The notes under the pieces were generated by a model. It was not told the DNA's origin, ran no database searches, and was given only the letters and a program-made list of their open reading frames with translations. DNA of 64,000 nt from Calliopum simillimum (lineage: Eukaryota > Arthropoda > Insecta > Diptera > Lauxaniidae), in the NCBI GenBank assembly GCA_951812925.1, contig OX638371.1, positions 39,406,101 through 39,470,100 of the forward strand, in the 5' to 3' direction. Of the stretch, positions 49,256-60,752 are shown piece after piece; within the stretch, counting starts at the first letter, position 1, and every line of letters starts with the position of its first letter. Position numbers and translations under genes: made by a program.

Positions 49256-50155
49256 AATTGAGGCACTGCGAACAATAACGCCTTAGGGCGACTTAGGGCG
49301 TTTTTGCGCCAATCGCTTTTTGAAAAGTTTTGATCCTCAAATATATGTGTACTTAATTTCAACTTCCAATTCCGATCAGAAAATGTGGTAGAGCAATATG
49401 TATAAAGTGTTTGAAGAGTTGCGTGCAAGAAGAGCGTAGGGCGACTTGGGGCGTTATTGCATTAGTTTCGCGGTAGGAAAAATTGTTTTTACTCAAAACC
49501 AAGGTGCTTAACGAAAAAAGTTAATATGACAAAAAATGCTTAGGATTCTCCAAAGAATACGAATGATTTTTTTGGAACATTTTATAATTTTTAAAAAAAT
49601 TGTTAAAAAAAAAAAAAATTCACATGTATTCTTTGGACAATTCTAAGCATTTTTTGCGTTATACACTTTTTTCGTCAGGCACCTTAGTCTTGAGTAAAAA
49701 TTAAAATTATTTACCAGGTGCAAATTTAGATGCAAATGTATACATGCATCTTATAAAACTAAAATTTTAAAGTTGTGAAGAAAAAAGTACATTTGCAAAT
49801 GGTTAAGGTTAAAGTATTTTTCATTCCCCACATTTAAAATGAAACAATTAAAATCGGAGCAGTTTTGCCGGTTTCCCAAACAAAATGCTAACGTTATTCC
49901 AATAATAGTCAAATGGATTTATGCAACAACGTCCTATAATTTAAATTTTCTTTCTTCGATAATTCTGTCCATATGAGTTCGTATTATGCGTTAGTGGCAA
50001 GCATTTACTCATTTTATTAGTGTTAATTGAATAAATGTGTTTTCCAAGGTTTAAATGATGGTTTGCTCTTTGTACAGCATTTAGAAACTTTAAATTGAAT
50101 TATCTCGGTATGGCAATCTTCGACTTAGAGCGTTATTGCACGCAACGCCTCAATT
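49256..50155. mobile_element. AATTGAGGC element, copy without nested insertion
   Basis: Collinear with 45431-47388 apart from the nested foldback. Inverted termini as in that copy. ATAAGT precedes and ATAACT follows, a possible 6 bp target duplication with one mismatch. It interrupts a small Helentron-type fragment just to its left (about 49190-49255, TAGCCATGTTCGTTTG). Confidence 0.78.
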
Positions 50156-50319
50156 ATAACTCCTTCGATTTAACATTTGCGAACTCGTTACAACATTTTC
50201 GTCCATACATATTTGAATCTTCGTCGGGAATACATTGTACTAGCTAGCCTACTTAGGCCAAATATCAAATTTTAGTTTAGTTTTTCCACTTCAAATAAAT
50301 CTTTTTTGCAAATCATTAT

Positions 50320-50590
50320 ATCAATATAGTATTGGTGTTGGTCACGATGATCATCAAGATCAAGACTGCTATTCGTTCTAAGTCATTTATAGTTAATAGA
50401 TATGTAAGACCCCTTTGAACATAAAACCATATCTTAATACGGAATTTGGCATCTTCAAAACCCAACTACTTTGAAAATATATATTGTTCGGAAATTTTGC
50501 ATACTCAACACTCTTTGGAAATTTTTTCAAGACCAAGTCGTAATGCCCAAAACCAAGACTTAATGTATAAGACCAAGACTGCTAATTCAG
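50320..50590. repeat. AAGACCAAGACC-type element, diverged copy
   Basis: Shares ATTTGGCATCTTCAAAACCC and the following CAAGACCAAG arrays with 60208-60656. Ends are worn. Confidence 0.6.
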
Positions 50591-50599
50591 TAAATAGAC

Positions 50600-51862
50600 G
50601 TATATTATATAATTTTTTTTTTTAAAGGTCTTCAACTATCGGTGTCTTATTATTTGTATTTAGTCGAACTAAAAAACGTAAAAAAGGCCATCAATTAAAA
50701 TCGCAGATTAATACTCTTGTGGGATTAATACTCTTACGTAATAAAGTTCGTAAGAAGATTTGGAAAAAAAATTATTTTAATTTAACTTTGAATTTTGTAG
50801 ACTTCTAGCAGCATCTTAGCTTCATATTTTACATACGAATATAAGAAAATACTTTCAAATGCTAAAACAGGTGTTCATTTTGAATAAATGTAATTAAAAT
50901 ACACACGAGTACGTGTTATTAATAATTAAGAATAGTTATTCCCAACAGGTGTTCTGCAAATCAAAAATTTCCCAACGTTTTAATAAGTCTGGTTTTATGG
51001 AGTCAAAAATGTTCTTGAGCAGAAAACTGCGGCTGATTGAATTAGGACAATGTAAAAAGTATCATTAGAGTAAACTTTTTGCATCACTGCTAATTGCTCA
51101 GAGGAACTGCTAGAACTTTATTAATTTAGTTAGTTCCTTTTAAATTTGATATTTTTAATAAGCTGATTTTTTCGTAGGAGTCTTGTAAAATTTTCAATTG
51201 GTGAGTGACAACAATTTGTAAGATATCATATTTTGGGATAGAATTTATAGAGAATCCAAAGTATTTAAAAGTCAATGTGGTGAGTTACAGTAAATGAACT
51301 GGATACTATGTTAGGAATTTTCTAAGTTAATATATAAAGTTTGGAAAATATAATGTTTTATACTATTTTATATTAAATCTAACTACTTAGTTCAATAAAC
51401 TGGTTAAATCATCGGTGTAAATAGGCTGTTACATAGAAATGAACTGTTATTCTACATCAATAATTCTAATGGTACTAAAATTGCAACAAATGATGCATTT
51501 TATTGTTTTCGTAAATAAATTAAAAAAAATAATTCCAGTTGTGTGCAATAAAATATATTCAATGTAATATGTTCATGGCTTCCCAGAAAACAGCCAAGAA
51601 AAAAAAAACCAAACACAAAATGGATTCACTAACTTAGTAAAGAGAGCGTCAGTTACATCATAGTTGATGCGAAATTTTTGGAAAAAGCGTTTGAAAAACG
51701 GTTTCAATTGGGCACAAAGAGTATAGCAAAAACATAAATTTACGGGCAATTCTTAAAAACTTTGCCAAGAAAATTTGTTCCTAAATTCGATACCAAGCTG
51801 CTGGAAAATTCGTTGCAAAATATTATGCATGAGACACCAACATTAACATAAAAATAATATTT
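50600..51862. other. AT-rich stretch without recognised gene
   Basis: Nothing recognised on either strand. Confidence 0.4.
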
Positions 51863-52772
51863 ATACCCTACACCCAGGGTATATTCACTTTGTCCTTCCG
51901 TTTGTAACGCAGAGAAGGAGGAGTGGCAGATATAGAAAAGTGTATATATTCTTGATCAGCGTCACCTCCTGAGTCGATCTGTGCGTCTGGCTGGCTGGGT
52001 TGATGCTGGCTGGCTGTGTGTTGAAATACACTTTTTGGGAAAACTGAGCAAGATATTTCAATGAAATTTGGTACACTGCCTCCGTAGTCAAAGATAGCTC
52101 GGGGAATTGAAAATGAACAAAATCGGTCAACGGACGCGCCTACCGCCCATACAAAAAATATATTCAAAATGCAATTTTAAGAGTATTTTCCACGACAATG
52201 CAACTAAAATACGCATAAATACTAAGAATTGTATGCGCAAGCTCTGAGAAAAAACTGAGCGAATTCGGACAAGAGGGCGTGGCACCTCCCATATGAGCAA
52301 AAGCTTCAAAACGATATACTGAAAGCGTTTTATGAGATATTCGAATTAAATTTGACTCAGACACTAAGAATCATAAATGAAAGTTCTCAACAAAAATTGG
52401 GTGAAATCGGACCATGGGGCGTGGCACTACAAATATGAGCAAAAGTTTCAAAATGCTATACTGAAAAAGTTTTTTGAGATAATCCAACCAAACTTCACTC
52501 AAATACTAAAGACTAAAAATGCGCGCTCTAAGCTAAAACTAGAAGAACTCGGACAAGAGGGCGTGGCACCTCCTATATAAGCAAAAGCTTCAAAACGCTA
52601 TACTGAAAACGTTTTTCACTCAGACACTAAAAACTATAAATACAAGCTCTGAAAAAAAACTGTGTGAACTCGGACACGAGGGCGTAGCACCTCCCATATG
52701 AGCAAAATTTTGAAAATACTGCAGTGTAGGGTATTTAATGTTTGGCCAGGCCAAATTTTACACCCTTACTAG
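51863..52772 (+). mobile_element. Helentron-type (DINE-1/HINE-like) element with four 142 bp tandem units
   Basis: The most complete copy. It has the 5' end TACCCTACACCCAGGGTATA, the TTTGTCCTTCCGTTTGTAAC segment, the GGCTGGCTGG segment and the CGCCTACCGCCCATAC block. Four tandem units follow, with GGCGTGGCAC (or GGCGTAGCAC) near 52276, 52418, 52560 and 52681, spaced 142, 142 and 121 bp. The 3' end has GCAGTGTAGGGTATTTAAT (inverted to the 5' end over TACCCTACAC), the hairpin TTTGGCCAGGCCAAA and CTAG followed by T. Non-coding. Confidence 0.8.
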
Positions 52773-54177
52773 TTTCAAGTAAATACCGTCAATTCCACAC
52801 TATCAGGTAAACTTTTCATATAAATAAAACCCAACTTTATTAATTTTTGACAGAATACCAGCCAATTCATATTTGACATTACTTTTGTCTCTATAAGAAT
52901 TTTCAAAATGTAGTATAAAAATAAATATTAAATCCAAGGTAAAATTTTCAATCGAAAATGCGCCGAACTAAAGTTGGACGAAGAGGTATGGTTCCTTTGG
53001 CATTTATCCTTAGAATTGAATGAACTTTCATATAGGGGGTGGCCGAGGTCGTCTTGCAAATCCGCCCACCCGTAATCTATATGTATCAGGCTTATGGCGC
53101 AGTTCAAGGAAAAGGTGTTCATAGTTCCATGATTTCAATGGCTTCGAATAGCTATAATAATCCTTATGAAACTATACCTTCAAACTTTTCCTTTCAACAC
53201 TTTTATGTGTTACATCGGTTTTAAGCTACAAATATAATGTATGGGCGTTGAGACGCGTTTACTTAAAATGGTGATTTATCGGAAAGTAAGACTCCAATCG
53301 GAAAACTTCAAATGTATAGTTTGATAGGGAAGATAACAGTTATTTGATGGCGTTTAAAAATTGCGCCATAAGCCTGATATCAACGCTTTCTGAAACTTCA
53401 AGAAAGGATATCTCGAAATTTTGATGCTATATGAGCAGTTCTGACAACAATTGAACATTGGACAAGTGATACGTCCATGACATAAAAAGTGTTAAATTTT
53501 CCAATCTCTATAGACAGTTAAAGGGGGAGAATAAAACAACTTTTAAGTCGATCATCACCGAACGCGCTGAAATTTTTTGGCATGGTACTTTACTCAATGA
53601 CATGTATTTTTTTTATACTGCCTGTGGGTCATATTACAAAAGTAATGAAAATTTCGTGTTTTCGAGCTTAAAGAAGACGAGTTCAGCAAAATGCTTATAT
53701 TCCACTGGTTCCGGCATCAGTTTCAGTGGGCCAACTATAACCATTTTTTTTTTGTAGAATTTGGAAAATTTAATAATATTTCAAAAGTTGTAATGTCTGC
53801 TTCATTATAATGTATAACAAGGGAAAAATTTTGCAAATTCTGAAAAAAGTATTGTAAAAAGAAAAGGCTTTAACATTCAATTTGTTTCACAAGACACTGA
53901 AGACACCCATTGAGGTACATGGAAATCTAGCGAAAATCGTTTAAAATTTTTGATAGAAAAATCATAATTTTTCAAAGTGAAGAAAAGTACGCCTCACTAA
54001 ACACTCACTGATAGTTCTTTGGTTTTACAGTGTATGAATATTTCTAATATGACTAATTTTTCTATGACAACAAAATCTTTTTAGAGGGATTTTATGTCAA
54101 TAAATGAGCGGCTCCATAATCTCATCCAAGATGAGACTATAGCTAATACTATAGGAATGATCGATTTGCGCATAGAT
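52773..54177. other. Stretch without recognised gene
   Basis: Only a short inverted pair (ATCAGGCTTATGGCGCA near 53085 and TGCGCCATAAGCCTGAT near 53365) was seen. Confidence 0.4.
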
Positions 54178-54330
54178 GGGGAATTCTCAAAAATTTATGA
54201 TTTTTTTTAGATTTTTAACCCTTAACTTTTTGAACGACCTTTTTATTAACTTGATTCTTACCAAGTTTGGTGAATGTGCTTCAAAAACTGTGGAATTCCC
54301 AAATTTTTGAGAATATCCCATGTGTAGTGA
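54178..54330. repeat. ~150 bp relative of the 37.2-38.0 kb foldback
   Basis: GGGGAATTCTCAAAAATTT and AATTTTTGAGAATATCCC ends with ACCAAGTTTGGTGAATGTGC inside. Shorter and diverged. Confidence 0.55.
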
Positions 54331-54760
54331 TTATAAAGTAAGTTCGTACATGAACTATTTATTATTATCTCAATTAAACTCGAACTGACAATGCTGGCTT
54401 AAGTCATAATTATATTTGCTCGCTTATTGTTATTTTAACATGTGCATTCTTAATGAATCCATGGTCGATGCCAACCAGCTGTCAAGCAAACACAATAAGT
54501 CAGTTCACATTACTTACTCTTGACTAACACGATGCAAAAATGCAAATATTTATATGACGTTCCCTACGTCTGTGTCATTTTTATTTAAATTAAATACTTT
54601 GTGATATATTTACTTACACGTATGTAGTACGCGATAAACAAAACGTTGCTAAAATAAGTAAAGTAATTTCCTTAGCCAAACATTTTACTCTTTACTTATT
54701 AAATTGTTATTCATTTTTTATGTTAATGCAGATTTTTTTCTTTTGCGAAACACGATATAA

Positions 54761-55346
54761 AGGGTGTCCCATATTTCACGCAAGATTTGAATTAAACAGA
54801 AAATTAATTTTTTTTAGATTGTATTTTTTTTTAAAAGCATATAAAGCTCAACAATTACCCAAGACTTTAGTCTTAAGCTTCTTTTGGTGCACCTAATCGT
54901 CATAGTGTCCTGTAATTCACGCAAAATTTGAACTTGCCGCTTTTTGTTTGGTAAATGTTGCCAACCAAAAAGAGCAAAAATTTTGACAGCTGACAGCTTA
55001 GGATTAAAATGTATTGAAAAGCAGGATATGCAACACTGCATTAACGAAGTTCAGCCACATTATTGGGAAGCAATTAAGCCGTCTTTCAAGATAAGGTTAG
55101 TTATGGAACAGAACATCGGGCCGATGAATGGCTTAGCAAAACTGGCACACACGTACTCAATTGTCGAAATATTCCATTACCATTTTGCATAAATTTGACT
55201 AAGCTTCGTTGATGTAGCATTGAATCTCCACTTTTAACGCATTTTGACTATCCTAAGCTGTCAAATGTTTTATTTTTGTGTTTGGCAACGCTTTACCGCA
55301 CAAATTTGTAGTAAATTTAAATCATGCGTGAATTGTGGGACACCTT
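54761..55346. mobile_element. ~590 bp GGGTGTCCCA inverted-repeat element
   Basis: AGGGTGTCCCATATTTCACG and (inverted) AAGGTGTCCCACAATTCACG ends. A longer internal inverted pair of about 150 bp (54905-55060 against 55195-55346, with GACAGCTTAGGAT) lies inside. A truncated copy occurs at 15741-17420. Confidence 0.72.
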
Positions 55347-55390
55347 ATTTTTAGTAAGTATGCACATTAGCCCGGCAAGTATTGGAAAAC

Positions 55391-55510
55391 CACCTTCTCT
55401 ACGGGATATCTATAAAACAAAAAAAAAAAAAGATTTGGATCACACTCTCCGCAAACCACACAGCGAAGTTTGTCGCCAGGCTCTTGAGTGGAATCCACAA
55501 GGTATACATA
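55391..55510 (+). pseudogene. RTE-type LINE C-terminal fragment
   Basis: The reading frame at 55430-55505 gives HTLRKPHSEVCRQALEWNPQG, which resembles the C-terminal end of RTE/BovB-like non-LTR retrotransposon reverse transcriptases (GHTLR--...-CRQALEWNPQG). Only this short piece is recognisable. Confidence 0.6.
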
Positions 55511-57344
55511 CACTTTAAAAACAGCCAAAATGTTATTTTTTCCATAACTTTGGCAGGTGATGTCCGATGTTTAAATATTATATATCGCTGTAAAGGGCCC
55601 AATTCGGCCTTATTTTTAAAGACTTCAATTTTATAAAGGCAAAATGGCATTTAGGAGGATACGAACCAGAGAAACAGGGTCGCACTAGTCGAATATGAGA
55701 ACAAAATGTAGGCATAAATAAGCCCTTTACAACGATATATAATTTCAACACTGGCTGATGTTATGAAAAAAAGACCATTTCGGTTGTTTTTAGAATGGTG
55801 AAAGCAAAAGTTTTTTTTTTTGTTTCCTAGATGCTCTCAAGGTAAGCTTTCAAGTAAGACGAGGTTTTTCTAAACTTTTTTTTTTTTTGTATGTAGACCG
55901 ACCCAGCTTAATGTACATAGGTAGCTCGTTGTTGGATTTTACGGCAGCCAACAAAATTGCAATAATAAAATCACAATTTCACAGTGTTAGTTTCATATAA
56001 ATTTATGTACGAATATGTTTATTGAGTTTTTATAGCATTCCCGATTAAGTTATTGACCAGCAGAATTTTTATTTCAATTTAAGAATAATCGCTGATAACA
56101 CGCGAATATAAGTATTGTATGTATATAGAACCATTTATATGTAGAATTGTATGTTTGTAGAGTAACGTGGTCAGATAAAATTTGACATCGAAGAACCGTA
56201 GACATTTTTGTTTCACGGTATTTGATAACATTTAAAATCAAACATGTGACATTTTTGAAATACTCTATATATTTCAGTGGGGATTATGTAGCTGAAAATT
56301 AAAAACTTACACATTTTCATGCTAATCTTCCGGACAAAGTTCAATGATATTTCTGTTCAAATGTTAAATAGTCCACTTGTGATAATATTTCAAGCAAACA
56401 GCACCGCCGCCAAGTACTATATATTTAGACTTTGTAGTTTTGGTATATTTACAATTATGATTAGATGAGATTAGCTCAACGAGACTTTAAACAAATTCGG
56501 TAAATCAATTACTTTCTTACTTTCCTAAAAAAACGCTTAACGAGTTAGAGTTATCGAACTGATCTTTGAAATTATCGTATGTATTATGACACTCGAATAA
56601 TTTAAGTTTGAGTTATCGAATTTCGACTGTAATTATTTTTTCAGAAGCGCAAAGCGAACTTATCTAGATGCATATATCTCTGTTTTTTCCCCGATATATG
56701 TATATAGGGTAGACTTATTGTTTCCTCACATTCTTTAAGTTAATTAACCACCTTCGGCACAACAAAAAGTACATTTTTAAGGTTTAATTTAAAATAATTT
56801 GAAATTAAATAAAGTCACGAAGTCGAGTATGAAATGCATAGTTAATATTGACTTTGAAATAACTTGATAACTGTTCGTACGTAGATTACGTAAGCAAATA
56901 TGCTAAGCGTAATAGAATGCAAATTACTTAATGGAAATAATATTTAAAAAAAAAAATTATTGATTTGTTTTTAATACAAACTTGTTTTTTTTTTTTGATT
57001 TTAAAAACGTGCCGTGGAAAATCTGAGATTTGCCAACGCGATTTTTATATAGTACATTAGTGTGTAGATATTTTTGATTTTAATGAAGCAATCAATACTA
57101 ATTACAAAAGGCAATTAATTAATTTTCTTTTCTTCGCGAAATAACAGGGTAGTAAAAAAATTAACACTAAATTTCAAACATAAATTACCTTGACTTATAT
57201 AACCATTTTGACTTTATAACTTTTTGTGTTTGAATTAAACAGTAAGGTAAATATCATAAAAATATATTACCATTTTGACTTTAAAATTCTAGTAAAAATA
57301 TTTAAGTTTGGACAGACATTTGCTCAATATACAAATTTAATACA
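55511..57344. other. AT-rich stretch without recognised gene
   Basis: No gene or defined repeat was recognised. Confidence 0.4.
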
Positions 57345-57440
57345 TCTTCATCATAGGGGCCAGTAGTGCAGAGGCTATTTTTCTAAGTATTACAACGACG
57401 GACCACGGTTTGAATCCTAGTGCGGTCAGTTCGATTTTTT
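57345..57440 (+). repeat. tRNA-derived repeat (SINE-like)
   Basis: GCCAGTAGTGCAGAGGCTAT (A-box-like), then GGTTTGAATCC (B box) and CCTAGTGCGGTCAG, ending in a T-run. The 3' half matches the pair at 31594-31905, so this is a dispersed family. The anticodon region is expanded and no CCA-type end is expected, so it is not called as a tRNA gene. Confidence 0.6.
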
Positions 57441-57499
57441 TTTTGTTTGATTTTGTTTTTTTTTTCAAAAAAATCACTAGACTGTAAGGAGTGATTATC

Positions 57500-57775
57500 A
57501 AAAACATCCAAAAAAAAAACATCCAAAAATTAACACATTCAATAAAAAAATAACCAAAAATAAAAATCCAAATGAAAAATCATCGATTTTATTAAATGGA
57601 GTTCAATTTTTTTGATGGAAAATAAATGTTGGACATTATTGGATGTTTTTATTTTTGTATGTTGTTATTTTTGATGTTTTCTTTTTCGGATGATTTTATT
57701 TTTGGATGTTTTTCATGTGATGTTTTTTATGATATTTTTTATTTTTTTTTTTTTGGATATTTTTGAGTGGAATCC
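57500..57775. repeat. Inverted arrays of ACATCCAAAA / TTTTGGATGT units
   Basis: The left half has ACATCCAAAAA repeats and the right half TTGGATGTTTTT repeats, so the block folds into one imperfect hairpin. Low complexity. Confidence 0.55.
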
Positions 57776-57899
57776 TATAAGGTGATTCGAAAATTCTGAA
57801 TAAAACTAAAACAGTAAGGTAAAATTTACTTCAGTGGAGAGTTTTCACTATTTTGAATTGAAATTCTGGTAAAATTTATTAGAAATAAATTAGTACGTA

Positions 57900-59135
57900 G
57901 GGTGATGTAGACAGACTTGGGCCACAGGTTGGAGTGGGCCACCCAAGTAATTTTAAGATTAGTGACATCTATGTCAAACCGCGCACATTAATTATCGTAT
58001 TTTGACGCGAGGTCACTTTTTATAAGCATTTGGGGGTTATAAACCTGCTTTCGCACTGTCCAGAGAAATGTGCTGTAGATTTTGGCGAGAAAGTTTTTAC
58101 CCTTGCACCCTTTCATACGATTTGTGATCGAATTTTTACGAGAAATACTCAGGTTAATATGCAATATGTTAGTTAAACATGTTATCTTTGGAATGCAAAG
58201 TTATTTTTGCCCATTATTCACGTTGTGTTTTTGTGGAATGTATATGCAAAAAAAGGGGCTTGTAGGTAGAAGTGGGCCACTATTTGTGAACAGACATGGG
58301 CCACTTGAGTAATGCCGTTCTTTGCACAGTAAAGTGTTTTTATTAATTATGCAAATGTCTTCATTTTTATCATTTTAGCCATTATGCCTCAAAAAAAAAA
58401 AAGAAGGAAACCACCAAAAAAGTGGTAAATTATGACAAATCGCAGATATCAACAAAAGATTCAAAAGAAGTCAATTGTTCACAACCAGCTGTGAAAAAAG
58501 GCAAAAAAAGAAAGTCATCGGTTTCTTCAGATTAAGACATTGATTTTTGTATGATTTGCACTAAATTGATGCTGACAAAGCTCACAAAAAAAATTCTATC
58601 GAGTGCGACATCTGCGACCGACCCTTCCATTGACAGTGCGTCGATATGACCAACCGCACCGACTTCACGTGCGTCAATTGCGAATAGGATCTGTGCTTTA
58701 TCACTGCGAAATGTTTTTTTCACAACAGCATTGTAATTTCTACTTAATCACTCCTTTTTCGAGACATTAAATAAACATTATTAAAGACCATGTTTTTTTA
58801 ATTTTTGTTTTTTTGATATTTTGAATTTTGCGAATTTGACAACAGATTTGTGATCAGCGCCTCTAAAAACCCCTAGAAGAAGAATTTAAAACAGATGGCA
58901 GCATTTTTCAGATAAAAATTTTGGTGGCCCACTTCTCCCTACAATTTAGGAAAACTCGGAAAATACACTTTTCTTTTACATAAAAAAGGAAAATTCTTTA
59001 CAACTGAATTTAAGACATCTGCAATGATGGAAAGTTGTGTCTTGGGATACTCTTGCGATTAAAAAAACATTTTTTGAAAAATTTGAATTTAACAACCGAA
59101 AATAAAAACATGGCCCACTTCTGTCTACATCACTC
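57900..59135 (+). mobile_element. 1.24 kb pogo-like DNA transposon remnant with a decayed PHD finger
   Basis: Ends GGGTGATGTAGACAGA-TTGGGCCAC and (inverted) GAGTGATGTAGACAGAAGTG. TA flanks both sides (57898-57899, 59136-59137). GTGGGCCAC-type motifs recur subterminally. At 58548-58690 the + strand gives CMIC, then (shifted frame) IECDICDRPFH, stop, QCVDMTNRTDFTCVNCE. This is the C4HC3 spacing of a PHD zinc finger, as found at the C-terminus of some pogo/jerky-like transposases. The catalytic part is missing or unreadable. Confidence 0.7.
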
Positions 59136-59514
59136 TACTATTTTTTATTATAGCAAGATGTGTAATTGTAATGTAATTGTAATTTATTAAACTTTAAAAT
59201 CATTATTTTTTGATAAGAGAAATTACATTATTTGAGATTTAACTTAGAGGTATTACATCAAATGAAATCTTTAATTAAAATGTATAAAAATCTATTAAGA
59301 GTTAATTAATTAAGGAAAAATTAAGTATTGAAAAAACCTTATATTATCGTAAAAAAAAAAAAAAAAAAAAAAAAAATGTATAAGAAAGCAAGATGTGTGA
59401 TCACTTTGTTAAATATAATAAATCGAAAAAACATAGGAAAAATGTTATTTGTGAACAACGGAAAAGATTTGAAGATAAATCAAAGTCATCGTTTTGTAAA
59501 GTGGTGTCGCATTT

Positions 59515-59699
59515 GCTGAAGGTACAGAACTTGCTTTTCCTGTCTGTCAAAAAAAAAAAAAGTTCGATGCTTATATTTCCATACGGCAAGTTATAGTCGT
59601 TAAGGCTTGAAGAACGCCGAAAGTCGGCAGCTTTGAAATTTTCACGCGTTTGCCGCTTTGACTACTGAAAGTGTGAAAAGCGAATTCTGTACCTTCAGC
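59515..59699. mobile_element. 185 bp MITE
   Basis: GCTGAAGGTACAGAA and TTCTGTACCTTCAGC are perfect inverted ends, then CTTGC/GCGAA. Non-coding. Confidence 0.72.
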
Positions 59700-60207
59700 T
59701 TAACAATTCAACAAAATCAAGTTGGTCGCGCTCCGAAAATCAACAAAGATTTACCAGATTTGGCTTCCATTTAGTACTGGCTCAAAATTTGTCAAGTTTA
59801 AATGAAATATCGATAGTGTTTGTTTTTAATGCTATTTTCACAAAGCATCGTTTTAAACTAAGAAATTTTTGTGTTTAATTAAAAAAAAAAAATTTTATAT
59901 TTCGTGGTAATTTTTTTTTATTTAAATTTGACTAATTCTAACCCTATTATTCCACATGAACAACCCGGCAATTTAAGGATCGATGACATTTAACATTTTA
60001 ACATTATGCCGTACATCAAAATCTAGCCTGTTCAAAATGTGTGACTAATATCCTCTAAATATTCAAGCTTTTTTTATAGATACTTTAATGAAATGTTTCG
60101 CAATTTTTATATTTAAAAGAAAAATAATAAAAGCACCATAAAATTTTGTAATAAAATAAATATTTTAATAATCACACTTAGAAAAAATATGTTTCTTTAA
60201 AGCCTAG

Positions 60208-60656
60208 TAGTGGTGAGCAAAATTAGTCTTGGTCTTGCGTCTTGTTCTTGCTAATTTTGCGAGACCAAGACCAAGACCAAGATGCTGATATTTTTGCAAG
60301 ACCACGACCAAGACTGCTATGGTCTTGGTCTTGCTCACGATAATTGTCAAGACCAAGACTGCTTTTCAGTCTTGCTAATTTATAGTTAAAAGTTGTTTCA
60401 TGTCCGTTTTGAAGATAAAATCATCTCTCGATTTGAATTTTGGCATCTTAAAAACCCAACTGCTTTGGAAAAATATGGTTTTGAATATTCAATATCCCTG
60501 AAAATTTTTTCAAGACCAAGACCAAGACCGAGACCAAGACTTAATGAGCAAGATCAAGACCAAGACTCAATATAAAAACCAAGACCAAGACTCAATGTGC
60601 AAGGACAAGACCAAGACCAAGATTGCTATGGTCTTGGTCTTGGTTTGCTCATCACT
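60208..60656. mobile_element. 449 bp inverted-repeat element built on AAGACC hexamers
   Basis: TAGTGGTGAGCAAA and (inverted) TAGTGATGAGCAAA ends. The arms are arrays of GTCTTG / CAAGAC hexamers in opposite orientation. The unique centre includes TTTTGGCATCTTAAAAACCC. Relatives are at 47411-47520 and 50320-50590. The ORF 60393-60575 (RPRPRPRL) is a translation of the array. Confidence 0.72.
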
Positions 60657-60664
60657 AAAGCTTA

Positions 60665-60752
60665 GTTAGCAAACAAAAAATATTTGATTGGTTTCATAAA
60701 AAGAAATGTACAAAGTTTTAAAGACCCTCTTGTTATTAAAGCTCTTTACATA
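60665..60752 (+). pseudogene. LINE reverse-transcriptase C-terminal fragment, 5' piece
   Basis: Reads IGFIKRNVQSFKDPLVIKAL, then YI, the conserved segment before SLVR-ILEYGS-IWNP in jockey-type RTs. It is cut at the TA where the Tc1-like element inserted and continues at 61781. Confidence 0.72.

Noticed and set aside
57500..57775. CRISPR-like or satellite array
   Set aside because: Units are short, degenerate and inverted relative to each other. Eukaryotic low-complexity repeat, no spacer pattern.
60393..60575. RPRPRPRL-rich ORF
   Set aside because: Translation of the AAGACC hexamer array.
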